The position numbers were made by a program, and so were the translations under genes. Positions 8,793 through 16,862 of a stretch of 64,000 nucleotides of DNA are shown here, piece after piece. This stretch comes from JAVEDQ01 sp963783105 (GTDB lineage Bacteria > Actinomycetota > Actinomycetes > Frankiales > Frankiaceae): assembly GCA_963783105.1 (NCBI GenBank), contig CAWAMI010000007.1, positions 62,001-126,000 of the forward strand. The letters run 5' to 3'. Position 1 is the first letter of the stretch. Every line of letters starts with the position of its first letter. The notes beneath the pieces are model-generated. The model was given only the letters and a program-made list of their open reading frames with translations, was not told the DNA's origin and searched no databases.

Positions 8793-8937
8793 CTGACCGG
8801 TCTGCCCACTCCCACGCCGAGCCGCCCGTCGGATGCGAACTCTGCCCGTACGGCTGCCCCGCTCGGGTGTAGAACCAGTTCTATCGACCCGGTCGGCGAC
8901 GCCTCTTCTGTTCTTTGAGCTGTCGCCCCGGACGTAC

Positions 8938-10395
8938 CTAAGACTCGGTCCGGCCCCCACCGGAGGCGGCCGCTGTCGCCACGTCACGCTCGTACGTGCG
9001 CCGGGCGTGGAACGCGGCGGCGGCACCGACCAACAGCACCCCCAGCATGACCAGGAACGTGTATTCGAGGCCGGTCGCGCTCGTGTTGCTGGCACTCCCC
9101 TTGGCGCCTTCACCACCGAACTGGAGCTCGCCCTCGCCGTTGCCGAACAGGTACTGCGACAGGGCGCCGAACGTCACCGGGGCGGCGGCCTCGAACAGCC
9201 CACGGAGGAACTGCCGAATGGCTTCGGCGCGTCCCCACAACCCGGCTTCGATGACATCGAGACGGGCGGCGTCGATCGGCGGGTTCGCGGAGGCGAGGAG
9301 GGCCGCGGTCAGGCACAGCAACGGGAGCACAGCCCAGAGGGTGGTCAGGACGATGGCGGGAACGGCCGCCACCGCGGTGAGGACCAGCGAGATGGCAGGC
9401 ATGACGAGCCGCGCATCCAGCCCAAGACGCGCGACCAGGCGGTCGCCGAGCCGCCCGCCCAGAACGACGCCCGCCACGGCGGAGATACCCACAAGGAGCG
9501 CGGTGGCCAAGATGGTGGCCCGGGAGACGCCGAGGTGGGTGGTGAAGTAGATGACGATGAAGGACCGCAACCCGGCGAAGTAGAAGTACACCAGGGACGA
9601 GCCGAGGATCAACCAACGGACGGTCGGCACCGACAGGATGTGCTTCATCGCCCACCACATCGAGCGCCGCTGGGGGTCCTCGTCCTGGTCCGGGCTGCGC
9701 TCCCCGTGGGTGCCGTCCTCGTCGGCGGTCTCCCCCGAGTAACGACCTTGCTCGACGTCCTCCTCGGACCGAACGTGCTCGGCGCCGACGCGCAGCCGGC
9801 TCTGCCCGCCGCGGGCCGGCTCCGGTAGCCACTTCCAGACCGCGAAGGCGGTGAGGAGGCTCAACGGCACGAGCCCCCAGAAGGCCCAGCGCCAGTCGAT
9901 CAGGGACGAGAACGTGCCCGCGACGACGAAACCGACGCCCAGCCCGATCAGCTCACCGGCCAGGACCAGGCCGTAGACGCGCCCGCGGTCCCGGGCGGGA
10001 AAGAAGTCGCCCACCAGGGAGGCCACGGCGGGCGCCGCCAGGGCAGTGACCACGCCCAGGAAGACGCGCGCGACCAGTAGGAACAGGTAGGACTGCGCTG
10101 CGCCGCTCGCCAGCATCGTCGCTGTCCACAGGAGGATCGCAATCCACAGCAGGCGCTGTCGGTTGAACCGGTCAACCAGCACGCCGGAGGGCAGCGTGAG
10201 GACCGCACCGACGAAGGAGACGATCGAGACCAGGATGCCGATCTCGAGGTTGCCGATGCCGAAGGCAACCTTCAGTCCGCCCGCAACCGAGCTGAGCGCG
10301 GCCTTGTCCGCCGTGTCCAGTCCCAGGATTGCGGCCAGTAGCACGATCACGCGGCGCCGCGCCGGACCTCCGGCTACGTCGTCGGCCCGTTCCAT
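8938..10395 (-). CDS. MFS transporter (Spinster-like / general MFS)
   Basis: The product has 485 residues from ATG 10395 and is a 12-helix major facilitator. The first half has LSSVAGGLKVAFGIG, the loop 2-3 signature GVLVDRFNRQRLL and DFFPARDRGRVYG. A charged central loop of about 55 residues (EPARGGQSRL...DEDPQRRS) separates it from the second half, with GGRLGDRLVARLG at loop 8-9. The second signature implies a proton-coupled importer or exporter; similarity of the first helices to Spinster-type carriers suggests a lipid-like or organic acid substrate, but this is not resolved. GTG 10479 and TTG 10545 are in frame upstream, so the N-terminus may be 28 or 50 residues longer. It lies 145 bases downstream of nothing coding and upstream of the PLD gene on the same strand. 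Confidence 0.8.
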   Translation of the reverse strand: MERADDVAGGPARRRVIVLLAAILGLDTADKAALSSVAGGLKVAFGIGNLEIGILVSIVSFVGAVLTLPSGVLVDRFNRQRLLWIAILLWTATMLASGAAQSYLFLLVARVFLGVVTALAAPAVASLVGDFFPARDRGRVYGLVLAGELIGLGVGFVVAGTFSSLIDWRWAFWGLVPLSLLTAFAVWKWLPEPARGGQSRLRVGAEHVRSEEDVEQGRYSGETADEDGTHGERSPDQDEDPQRRSMWWAMKHILSVPTVRWLILGSSLVYFYFAGLRSFIVIYFTTHLGVSRATILATALLVGISAVAGVVLGGRLGDRLVARLGLDARLVMPAISLVLTAVAAVPAIVLTTLWAVLPLLCLTAALLASANPPIDAARLDVIEAGLWGRAEAIRQFLRGLFEAAAPVTFGALSQYLFGNGEGELQFGGEGAKGSASNTSATGLEYTFLVMLGVLLVGAAAAFHARRTYERDVATAAASGGGRTES

Positions 10396-10545
10396 GACCT
10401 GGTCGGCCACGTCGCTGACGAACCTGTGCCGGCGCTCGGGCAGTGGGTTCGCGCCCGACCTGCGTCCGTTCGTCCTCACCCCGATCTGGTCCCCGGGCCG
10501 ACCGGGGTGAACCGGCGCGAGCCGTGCATAGTTGCTGCCTATCAA

Positions 10546-10939
10546 ACGTTGTACGACCCCAAGCGGGGCGCCACCACGTGCCCAGCCGAACGCAGCCGGA
10601 CAGGTGAGCTCTTGCTTCCGGGGAGTGTCGGCCGATGCGACGCAGGGCCGAGCGAATACCGCCGTACCACGTCATCGGACGAGTGATCTCGTTCGCCTGC
10701 TCGGGCAGCCGCTAGGGGGTGGTGCCTTCCGAGGCTGCGACTACGGCGGGGACCTCCGATGCGGTTCGGACGGCGAGCAGGCGCATCTCGCGCCGCGCCG
10801 GTTCGAGGTCCGCCAGTGGTCCGAGAGGCCGCGGCTCCACTGGGCCGAGACGTTCCACGGCCCTATTCAGACCGACCGTCTCCAGCCGGATCACCTGAGG
10901 GCTCGAGGCCGGAATCGCGGCCCAGAGCGTCCGGGCCGT
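10546..10939. other. 394-base stretch without a convincing gene
   Basis: Between the MFS gene and the CsoR-family gene I see only open frames that lack family resemblance, ribosome sites or consistent codon bias, including a 60-residue minus-strand frame at 10712-10894. It presumably holds the MFS promoter and the 3' end of the cst-like transcript. No hairpin with a T-run is evident. Confidence 0.5.
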
Positions 10940-11209
10940 TCACGCCAGAGACAGGAAGAGCTTTTCCAGCTGTTCGCGGTCGAGGTCGGCAGCGGCCCCC
11001 GGCTCGGCCAGGCACTGCTGGAGGCCGGAGGCGATGATGGCGAAGCCCGCCTTGTCGAGGGCGCGGGATACCGCCGCCAATTGAGTGACGACGTCCTTGC
11101 AGTCGCGGCCACCTTCGATCATGCGGATGACGCCGGCCAGCTGTCCCTCGGCGCGGCGAAGGCGATTGAGCACCTTGCCGACGGTGTCTTCTTCGATCTG
11201 CACGTGCAT
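10940..11209 (-). CDS. CsoR/CstR-family (DUF156) transcriptional repressor, CstR-like
   Basis: The product has 89 residues, all-helical, with the family core LNRLRRAEGQLAGVIRMIE and GGRDCKDVVTQLAAVSRAL. Cys37 and Cys66 correspond to the two thiols shared by all sensors of the family. The residue four before the second Cys, which is the Cu-ligand His in CsoR, is Gly62 here (SGLQQC). That loss argues against Cu(I) sensing and for a persulfide/polysulfide sensor like CstR of S. aureus. ATG 11209 directly abuts AGAGG; GTG 11203 has the same AGAGG at six bases and may be the true start. A palindromic operator lies just upstream (11216-11233), so autoregulation is likely. It follows the TauE, rhodanese and CstB-like genes on the same strand. 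Confidence 0.85.
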   Translation of the reverse strand: MHVQIEEDTVGKVLNRLRRAEGQLAGVIRMIEGGRDCKDVVTQLAAVSRALDKAGFAIIASGLQQCLAEPGAAADLDREQLEKLFLSLA

Positions 11210-11215
11210 CCTCTC

Positions 11216-11233
11216 GTATGCCCCTCTGGGTAT
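11216..11233 (-). promoter_or_regulatory. CsoR/CstR-type operator upstream of the repressor gene
   Basis: GTATGCCCCTCTGGGTAT is an inverted repeat with GTAT/ATAC-like ends and a C-rich/G-rich core, seven bases before ATG 11209. It matches in style three other sites in this island, and the TACCC...GGGTA pattern bound by CsoR-family proteins. Assignment is by pattern only. Confidence 0.65.
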
Positions 11234-11263
11234 CCAACGGCGACCCGGCGCTGATTGTTCCGA

Positions 11264-12058
11264 TCAGGTGAGCAGCGCTGGGATGCTCTGAGTGGCGACG
11301 TAGGTGGCGACGGCGATCAGCAGGACGGCGAAGGCCTGGGTGAGCCGTCCGGCCGGCACACGATTGCTGATCAGTGTGCCGCCGAAGCTTCCAGCGATAG
11401 CCGCCGCTGTGAACGGCACGATCACCGCGGCGTCGAAGCTGGTGCCGGCGCGGGCGGCGAGGGCGATCGCTGAGTTGATGGCGATCACGACGAGACTCGT
11501 CCCCACAGCTCGCGGCATCGGGAAGCCCAGGGCAAGGGTCAGTGCGGGAACCGCGATGAAGCCACCGCCGACCCCGAAGAAGCCGGTGAGCAGACCGACC
11601 ATGCTGGCGGCGGCGAGCACCTTGAGGGCCCGAAGAGCCCAGCACCGGGACCACCACGAGCACCCGTCGTCCGCGTCGCCGTTGTTGCCACTCGGACCGC
11701 GGCGACGCTGACGAACCAGCATGATCGTCGCCGCGGCCAGCATCAGGGCAGCGAAACCGGCGAGCAGGACATGCTGGTCGACGGACTTCGACAGGCGCGT
11801 CCCCACGACTGAGCCGACGCCTCCGAGCAGACCGAAGGTGATGCCGGGAAGCCAGGCGACGTGGCCGGCTCGGCTGTGGCTGACCAGACCGGCCAGTGCC
11901 GAGATCCCCACGACGATCAGGCTGGCGCTCGTCGCCGCGTGAGTGCTCTCGCCGAACACGTAGACCAGGACGGGAACAGTCAGGATCGAGCCGCCACCGC
12001 CGAGGGCTCCCAGGCTCAACCCGATGGCGACGCCGAAGGCTATGGCCAGGGCGATCAT
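11264..12058 (-). CDS. TauE/SafE family sulfite/sulfur anion permease
   Basis: The product has 264 residues and about eight membrane helices. The two family signature repeats are visible: GLSLGALGGGGSILTVPVLV at the N-terminus and GLLTGFFGVGGGFIAVPAL in the second half, each a gly-rich re-entrant element. A short cytoplasmic loop (RQRRRGPSGNNGDADDGCSW) joins the halves. The family exports sulfite, sulfoacetate or related anions, and TauE sits beside cstA/cstB/cstR in the S. aureus sulfide operon. ATG 12058 begins five bases after the rhodanese stop codon, so it is cotranscribed. The repressor gene follows 54 bases downstream but has its own operator. Sulfite or thiosulfate export is an inference from context. 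Confidence 0.88.
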   Translation of the reverse strand: MIALAIAFGVAIGLSLGALGGGGSILTVPVLVYVFGESTHAATSASLIVVGISALAGLVSHSRAGHVAWLPGITFGLLGGVGSVVGTRLSKSVDQHVLLAGFAALMLAAATIMLVRQRRRGPSGNNGDADDGCSWWSRCWALRALKVLAAASMVGLLTGFFGVGGGFIAVPALTLALGFPMPRAVGTSLVVIAINSAIALAARAGTSFDAAVIVPFTAAAIAGSFGGTLISNRVPAGRLTQAFAVLLIAVATYVATQSIPALLT

Positions 12059-12063
12059 GACGA

Positions 12064-12441
12064 TCAGACGACTCGGCCGGGGCGTCCCCCCTTGGCGACC
12101 ACGGGAAGGCCGGCCGCGGCCCAGGCGGTCATGCCGCCCCGCACGTTGCGTGCTGATCGCCCTGCCCTCTCGAGCAGGGAGGTCGCCTGCGCGGAACGTC
12201 GCCCGGATCGGCAGACGGCGAATATCTCCCGGTCGGCCGGCACCTCGTCGACTCGTCGAGCCAGTTCGCTGAGGGGTATGTGACGAGCGTGAGGGGCATG
12301 GCCTGCCCGCCACTCCGAGGCTTCGCGGACGTCGAGGAGCACCGCGCCCTGGCGTCGTCTCTGCTCGGCCTCGATCACAGACGCCGCAGGCCCCGCCGAG
12401 GCCCCGTGTCGGGACTCGAGCCAGCGGCTGAACCACGTCAC
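12064..12441 (-). CDS. single-domain rhodanese (sulfurtransferase)
   Basis: The product has 125 residues. It shows the rhodanese core: LLDVREASEWRAGHAPHARHIPL (CH2A-type segment) and the active loop CRSGRRSAQATSLL with the catalytic Cys, then GGMTAWAAAGLPV. Rhodaneses carry a cysteine persulfide and pass sulfane sulfur to acceptors such as cyanide, sulfite or thiols. There is no signal peptide, so it is cytosolic. The start is GTG 12441, which overlaps the stop of the CstB-like gene by four bases (GTGA), implying translational coupling; TauE follows after five bases. In the cst scheme this single domain would play the CstA-like persulfide-carrier role, although CstA also has a TusA domain that is not seen here. 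Confidence 0.92.
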   Translation of the reverse strand: MTWFSRWLESRHGASAGPAASVIEAEQRRRQGAVLLDVREASEWRAGHAPHARHIPLSELARRVDEVPADREIFAVCRSGRRSAQATSLLERAGRSARNVRGGMTAWAAAGLPVVAKGGRPGRVV

Positions 12442-13850
12442 CGGCTACCCGCCTGCCCGGGCCGGACAAGCTCGTTGCCCTTGTCCTCGGCTGCTTCGAA
12501 GTCGTCGTCGACCAAAACGACCGAGCGGTCCGCCCGCTCGAGGATCGAGGCGGCCGCGGCGGCTCGATAGCCGGTGCCGCAGTGCACCCACAGTTCCTCG
12601 GCATCGGGAACGTCATCGAGTCGGGACTGGAGGTCGTGCAGGGGGATGTGAATGGCGCCGACGAGGTGCGAGTCGCTCCATTCCAGATTGCGCCGCACGT
12701 CGAGAACGGCGATGTCGCGCCCGGACTTGGCTTCCTCGGCCAGGTCGGCGAAGTCGACCCGGCGGAACGAGGCGATCTGTTCAGCCGAGTCGGTCCACTG
12801 CTCGACGGCGCCGGCGCTGGCACCCATGGGCCGATCGATGCCGACTCGGGCCAGCTCCCGCTGGGCCTCGGAAACCTGCTCTGCGGTCTCTCCGAGCAGG
12901 ACCACCGGGGAGCCCCAGGGGATCAGCCATGCCAGGTAGACCGCCATGTTGCCGTCGGTGCCGAAGGAGAGGGTGCCGACGCGGTGCCCGTCGGCGTAGG
13001 CGGAGCGGCTGCGCAGATCGACCACCCACGTCCCGTCGGCGACGGCGTCGGCCAGCGACTCGGCATCGAGGGCGGTCGGCGGGGACAGGTCGATGGGACC
13101 GGGACCAGCCGCATTGATCAGCGGCATGTGTGCGTAGTAGGCGGGATAGGCGTCGTAGCCGGCGAGGAGGTCGGCGACGAACTGTTCGATGTCCTCGGCG
13201 GTGAGCGCCGGGTTGTGGTCGCGCTCGCTGTCGATCGTCGACGAGTCGGTGTCGGTGGTGGGAGTGGCCGAGCAGAACGACCCGAACCCGTGGGTCGGGT
13301 ACACCGCTGTGGGGCCCGGCAGCTCGTTGGCCAGCCGATGGATCGAGTGGTACTGCTCGCGGCTCAGGCGCTCGGTGAGTGCGGGATCGACCAGGTCGGT
13401 GCGCCCCACGGCGCCGTAGAGCATCGACCCGCCGGTGAAGGCAGCGATGTCGATCCCGTTCTGCGACAGGACGTAGCTCAGATGGTGCGGCGTGTGGCCG
13501 GGAGTGTGCACGGCGCTGATGTCCAGGCCGGCCACCTGAAGGCTCGTTCCGTCGGTGAGTGCTTCGTACTCGAACGTGAGCAGCGGGTCGGCCGGGGCGG
13601 CGTAGCGGGCACCGGCGATGCGGGCCAGGACCAAGCCGCCGGTGAGGTAGTCGGCGTGGCGGTGCGTCTCGAGGACCAGAACAGGAACGGCGCCGACGTC
13701 GTCGAGGACGGTCTGGACCCGGTCGATGTCCCGCGGTGGGTCGATGACGATCGCCTCGACACCCTGGGCGATGACATAGCTGCGGTTGCCGAGACTCGGC
13801 GTCTCGATCACGCGGATGAGGGGCGTTGACGGGGGGTCTTCATGCTGCAT
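12438..13850 (-). CDS. CstB-like persulfide dioxygenase-rhodanese fusion (MBL-fold)
   Basis: The product has 470 residues in three domains. An MBL-fold persulfide dioxygenase domain (1-240) has THRHAD (H63, H65, D67), TPGHT (H119), the GRTD Asp152 and PTHG (H187). A rhodanese-like domain (about 260-355) lacks an active Cys. A C-terminal rhodanese (about 370-460) has the loop HCGTGYR with Cys424. This order, with a pseudo-rhodanese in the middle, is that of S. aureus CstB, a non-haem Fe(II) enzyme that converts low-molecular-weight persulfides and sulfite toward thiosulfate. In this organism the natural persulfide would probably be mycothiol-based (inference). GGAG six bases before ATG 13850 fixes the start. 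It is the first gene of the minus-strand operon. Confidence 0.9.
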   Translation of the reverse strand: MQHEDPPSTPLIRVIETPSLGNRSYVIAQGVEAIVIDPPRDIDRVQTVLDDVGAVPVLVLETHRHADYLTGGLVLARIAGARYAAPADPLLTFEYEALTDGTSLQVAGLDISAVHTPGHTPHHLSYVLSQNGIDIAAFTGGSMLYGAVGRTDLVDPALTERLSREQYHSIHRLANELPGPTAVYPTHGFGSFCSATPTTDTDSSTIDSERDHNPALTAEDIEQFVADLLAGYDAYPAYYAHMPLINAAGPGPIDLSPPTALDAESLADAVADGTWVVDLRSRSAYADGHRVGTLSFGTDGNMAVYLAWLIPWGSPVVLLGETAEQVSEAQRELARVGIDRPMGASAGAVEQWTDSAEQIASFRRVDFADLAEEAKSGRDIAVLDVRRNLEWSDSHLVGAIHIPLHDLQSRLDDVPDAEELWVHCGTGYRAAAAASILERADRSVVLVDDDFEAAEDKGNELVRPGQAGSR

Positions 13851-13863
13851 CGGCAACTCCGAA

Positions 13864-13879
13864 ATACGGGCGGGGGTAT
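13864..13879. promoter_or_regulatory. operator-like element I in the divergent sulfur/MMPL promoter region
   Basis: ATACGGGCGGGGGTAT lies 14 bases upstream of the CstB-like start. The ATAC/GTAT ends and central G-run resemble CsoR/FrmR/RcnR-family sites. It could block the minus-strand promoter of the cst-like operon. Confidence 0.5.
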
Positions 13880-13901
13880 TGGGTTGTACGACGCGCAAGC
13901 C

Positions 13902-13923
13902 TACCCCGACACGCCCCGGGGTA
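13902..13923. promoter_or_regulatory. operator-like element II in the divergent sulfur/MMPL promoter region
   Basis: TACCCC (13902-13907) and GGGGTA (13918-13923) form an inverted repeat across a 10-base centre that itself contains CCCCGGGG (13914-13921). It lies 36 bases before the MMPL start and shares its half-sites with 16565-16577. It is likely bound by the island's CsoR/CstR-type repressor (inference). Confidence 0.6.
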
Positions 13924-13959
13924 TACCTTCGCCCGTATGGACGACGTGAGGACCAGCTG

Positions 13960-16107
13960 ATGACCACCACCGCCGCCCCCGCCCCGCCAGAGATCTCGCC
14001 GACCAGGGCCTACGGGCCTCTGGGGCGCCTCGGCCGGTTCACCGCCACCCACTTCGGGCTGGTGCTCGCCGTGTGGGCACTCATCGCGGTCGGGCTGGGA
14101 TTCTTCGCTCCCCGGGTCGAGCACGCTTTGTCGGGGGCCGGCTGGGAGGCCAGCGGCTCACAGTCGGTGCAGGCTCGGGCCCTCGTCGACAGAGAGTTCT
14201 CGGGGCTGTCCTCGGCTGCCCTGCAAGTGGTGGTCCACTCCGACCAGCCGATCAGCGACCCGGCCAATCAGATGATCGTCGCTCGAGCGGAGCAACTCCT
14301 CGATGCCGACCCCCGGGTCGACGCCGTGGTGCCTCCGACTCCGGGGATGTCGCTCAGCCCGGACGGACGGACGGCGGTGATCCAGGGTGGTGCCGGTCGC
14401 GACACCAACACGATGGTCCGAGCCGCCGACGACCTGGCGAAGCCGCTCCAGCAGCTGAGCAGCGGCGACACCACGGTGGCGCTCACCGGTTCGTCGGCGC
14501 TGTGGAGCGATTTCAACACCGCCAATCGCGACGCGATGATGAAATCCGAGCTGTTCAGCTGGCCGGTGACGCTCGCCATTCTGGTGATCGCGTTCGGGAG
14601 CCTGGTCGCGGCCGGCCTGCCGCTGATGCTCACCATCGTCGGGCTCGTGGCCGCGGCGGGAAGCCTCTACCTCGGCACGCTGCTGACCGACATCTCGATC
14701 TGGGCCATGAACTTCGCCCTGATGTTCGCCCTCGCCCTCGGCATCGATTACGCCCTGTTCCTCGTGGTGCGCTACCGCGCGGCTCGATTCGGGGCCGGTG
14801 AAAACGATGTGGATGCCGCCGCCGAGACCATGGACACCGCAGGCAAGGCGGTGCTGTTCTCCGGGGTGACGGTGCTGATCTCGCTGTCGGCGGTCATGCT
14901 GGTCCCGTCGCCGGCGTTCCGCTCGATGGCGCTCGGCATCATGCTGTCGGTGATCTTTGTGCTCGCGGCGACGCTCACGCTGCTGCCGGCAGTGCTGGCG
15001 AAGCTCGGTCCCCGGGTCGACGCGCTGAGTCTGCCGTGGGTCCACGCCGGCGAGCACCGCTCGGCCCGCTTCGCCGCGTGGGCGGAGCGGCTGTGGCGTC
15101 GCCCGGTCGTCTTCGGAGCGCTGGCGCTGGCTGTCCTGGTCGCGCTGGCCGCTCCGCTGCTCGGTCTGAAGACCGGGATGCCGAGCATCAAGGTGCTCCC
15201 GAGTGATGCCTCGGCTCGCGTCGGCTACGACCAGGTCCAGGCAGCGTTCGGTCCGGGCGCGCCGGGCGCCCTGCAGGTCGTGGCCCCCGCGGCCGCGGCC
15301 GACGTCACCCGCGAGGTGGTGAGCACCGACCCGGGCATCGCCGGCGTGATGCCCGCCATGTCCTCGGCCGACGGCGGATGGCGACTGATCCAGGCCGTGC
15401 CCAGGGTCGACCCCTCGGACAAGTCACTCGGCACGACCATCGACCGGCTCCGCTCGAAGCTGCCGCCTCAGACAATGATCGGCGGGGCGCCGGCGGAGAA
15501 CCACGACCTGGAGAAGCTGCTCGCCGCCAAGACACCACTCGTCATCGGCGTCGTGCTGGCCCTCGGCTTCGTGCTCCTCCTGGTCGCCCTGCAGGCACCG
15601 TTGCTCGCCGCCCTCGGCGTGCTCACGAACCTGCTGGCTACGGCGGCAGCCTTCGGCGTGGCCCGGTTGGTGTTTCAGGACGGTCACGGTTCCGGCTTGC
15701 TCGGCTTCGAGTCGCAGGGCTTTCTCGATGCCTGGGCTCCGGTGTTCTTCTTCGCCATGATCTTCGCGATCTCGATGGACTACACCGTCTTCCTGCTCAC
15801 GAGCGCCAAGGAGCACTGGGAACGCTCCGGGGACGCCCGCGAGGCCATGATCGGCGGCGTCGCCCACAGCGGCCGGGTCATCTTCGCCGCTGCTGCGGTC
15901 ATGGTCGCGGTCTTCTTCACCTTCTCCCTGTCCGGGCCGCTGCCGCCCAAGGAGATGGGTGTCGTGCTCGGCGTCGCCGTCCTGTTGGATGCAGCGCTCG
16001 TCCGGCTGCTGCTCGTACCGGTGCTGCTGCGTCTCACCGGACGGGCCGCCTGGGCCAGCCCCCGCTGGCTTCGCCGGGTACTGCCCAACGTCCGCTTCAG
16101 CCATTGA
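13960..16107 (+). CDS. MMPL family RND transporter
   Basis: The product has 715 residues. It has one N-terminal helix (FGLVLAVWALIAVGLGFF), a periplasm-side porter loop of about 150 residues, five helices, a cytoplasmic stretch, a second helix and loop, and five more helices. The intramembrane proton-relay region is present as NFALMFALALGIDYALFLVVRYR in the first half and FAMIFAISMDYTVFLLTSAKEHW in the second; these are the MMPL DY motifs. Members export lipids, siderophores or hydrophobic compounds by proton antiport. The cargo here is unknown. ATG 13960 has GAGGACCAGCTG upstream, a fair ribosome site. It is divergent from the cst-like operon and 13 bases before the DUF302 gene, so those two are one transcript. 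Confidence 0.9.
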   Translation: MTTTAAPAPPEISPTRAYGPLGRLGRFTATHFGLVLAVWALIAVGLGFFAPRVEHALSGAGWEASGSQSVQARALVDREFSGLSSAALQVVVHSDQPISDPANQMIVARAEQLLDADPRVDAVVPPTPGMSLSPDGRTAVIQGGAGRDTNTMVRAADDLAKPLQQLSSGDTTVALTGSSALWSDFNTANRDAMMKSELFSWPVTLAILVIAFGSLVAAGLPLMLTIVGLVAAAGSLYLGTLLTDISIWAMNFALMFALALGIDYALFLVVRYRAARFGAGENDVDAAAETMDTAGKAVLFSGVTVLISLSAVMLVPSPAFRSMALGIMLSVIFVLAATLTLLPAVLAKLGPRVDALSLPWVHAGEHRSARFAAWAERLWRRPVVFGALALAVLVALAAPLLGLKTGMPSIKVLPSDASARVGYDQVQAAFGPGAPGALQVVAPAAAADVTREVVSTDPGIAGVMPAMSSADGGWRLIQAVPRVDPSDKSLGTTIDRLRSKLPPQTMIGGAPAENHDLEKLLAAKTPLVIGVVLALGFVLLLVALQAPLLAALGVLTNLLATAAAFGVARLVFQDGHGSGLLGFESQGFLDAWAPVFFFAMIFAISMDYTVFLLTSAKEHWERSGDAREAMIGGVAHSGRVIFAAAAVMVAVFFTFSLSGPLPPKEMGVVLGVAVLLDAALVRLLLVPVLLRLTGRAAWASPRWLRRVLPNVRFSH

Positions 16108-16120
16108 CCGGGAGGACCCC

Positions 16121-16504
16121 ATGAATTACGGAACCAGCGTCACCACCGACCTCGACTTCACGGAGGCCGTCGAAAGAACCCGGGCGAGCCTCGCCGCGCA
16201 AGGCTTCGGTGTCCTCACCGAGATCGACGTTCGGGCCACGATGAAGGCCAAGCTCGACATCGACGTCGAGCCCCAGGTCATCCTGGGCGCCTGTAACCCC
16301 TCGCTCGCCCACCGGGCTCTCGAGGCCGATCCCGAGATCGGACTGCTGTTGCCGTGCAACGTCGTGGTGCGGCGCGAAAGCGGCCACACAGTCGTGGCGG
16401 CGCTCGATCCCCAGATCATGGTCAGCCTGCCCGACGAGCCCGCCCTCCAGCCCGTCGCCGACGAGGCGGGCAAGCGACTGCGGGCGGCACTCGAGTCCCT
16501 GTAG
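16121..16504 (+). CDS. DUF302 domain protein
   Basis: The product has 127 residues and is soluble, with the DUF302 fold signatures VERTRASLAAQGFGVLTEIDV, MKAKLDIDVEPQVILGACNP and LLLPCNVVVRRESGHTVVAALDP. The conserved GACNP and LLPCNV cysteines are present (Cys52 and Cys83 approximately), the pair often retained in DUF302 proteins found beside sulfur or metal genes. The biochemical role is unknown; heme-, metal- or sulfur-binding have been proposed for members. GGGAGG six bases before ATG 16121 is a strong ribosome site. It lies 13 bases after the MMPL stop, pointing to cotranscription. Confidence 0.9.
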   Translation: MNYGTSVTTDLDFTEAVERTRASLAAQGFGVLTEIDVRATMKAKLDIDVEPQVILGACNPSLAHRALEADPEIGLLLPCNVVVRRESGHTVVAALDPQIMVSLPDEPALQPVADEAGKRLRAALESL

Positions 16505-16564
16505 CCCAGATCGATCGGCGTCCGCTCGGGCCGCGGCGGTCCCCGCTCCAGGGACGTTCGCCTC

Positions 16565-16577
16565 TACCCCAGGGGTA
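16565..16577. promoter_or_regulatory. perfect palindrome TACCCCAGGGGTA upstream of the SHOCT gene
   Basis: A 13-base perfect inverted repeat around a single A lies 38 bases before the SHOCT start and 60 bases after the DUF302 stop. Its half-sites match those of 13902-13923, so the SHOCT-cupredoxin pair probably has its own promoter under the same repressor. Confidence 0.7.
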
Positions 16578-16615
16578 TCGGGGACCGACACTCAGAGATG
16601 TTGAAGGAGCAGGAG

Positions 16616-16861
16616 ATGATGGGTTGGTATGACGGTGGTCCTGGCTGGGTCGGCTGGACCGTCATGACGGTCATGATGCTGGCGTTCTGGGGTCTCGTGG
16701 TGTTCGGCGGCCTGGCCCTCTACCGCTCGACGGTGGCGCAGAAGCGTCGCCCGCGAGACGACGACGAGGCGGAGCGGGTACTCGATGCCCGCTTTGCCCG
16801 GGGCGAGATCGACAGCGACGACTACGAGCAGCGGCGTCAGCTGCTCAGGTCTGGGCGCTGA
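16616..16861 (+). CDS. short membrane protein with SHOCT domain
   Basis: The product has 81 residues. One transmembrane helix (GWTVMTVMMLAFWGLVVFGGLALY) is preceded by a Gly/Trp/Met-rich outside segment (MMGWYDGGPGWVGW). A basic linker (QKRRPRDDDE) and a C-terminal SHOCT motif (VLDARFARGEIDSDDYEQRRQLL) follow, the latter a small helical oligomerisation or degradation-tag-like module. ATG 16616 is chosen because AAGGAG lies six bases upstream; an ATG at 16598 precedes that site. Such SHOCT proteins are frequent next to copper and sulfur genes in actinobacteria. The cupredoxin frame follows immediately. Confidence 0.85.
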   Translation: MMGWYDGGPGWVGWTVMTVMMLAFWGLVVFGGLALYRSTVAQKRRPRDDDEAERVLDARFARGEIDSDDYEQRRQLLRSGR

Positions 16862-16862
16862 G

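Noticed and set aside
10712..10894. A 60-residue minus-strand frame before the repressor gene
   Set aside because: It has no ribosome site, no recognisable motif and weak codon bias. It is left as intergenic.
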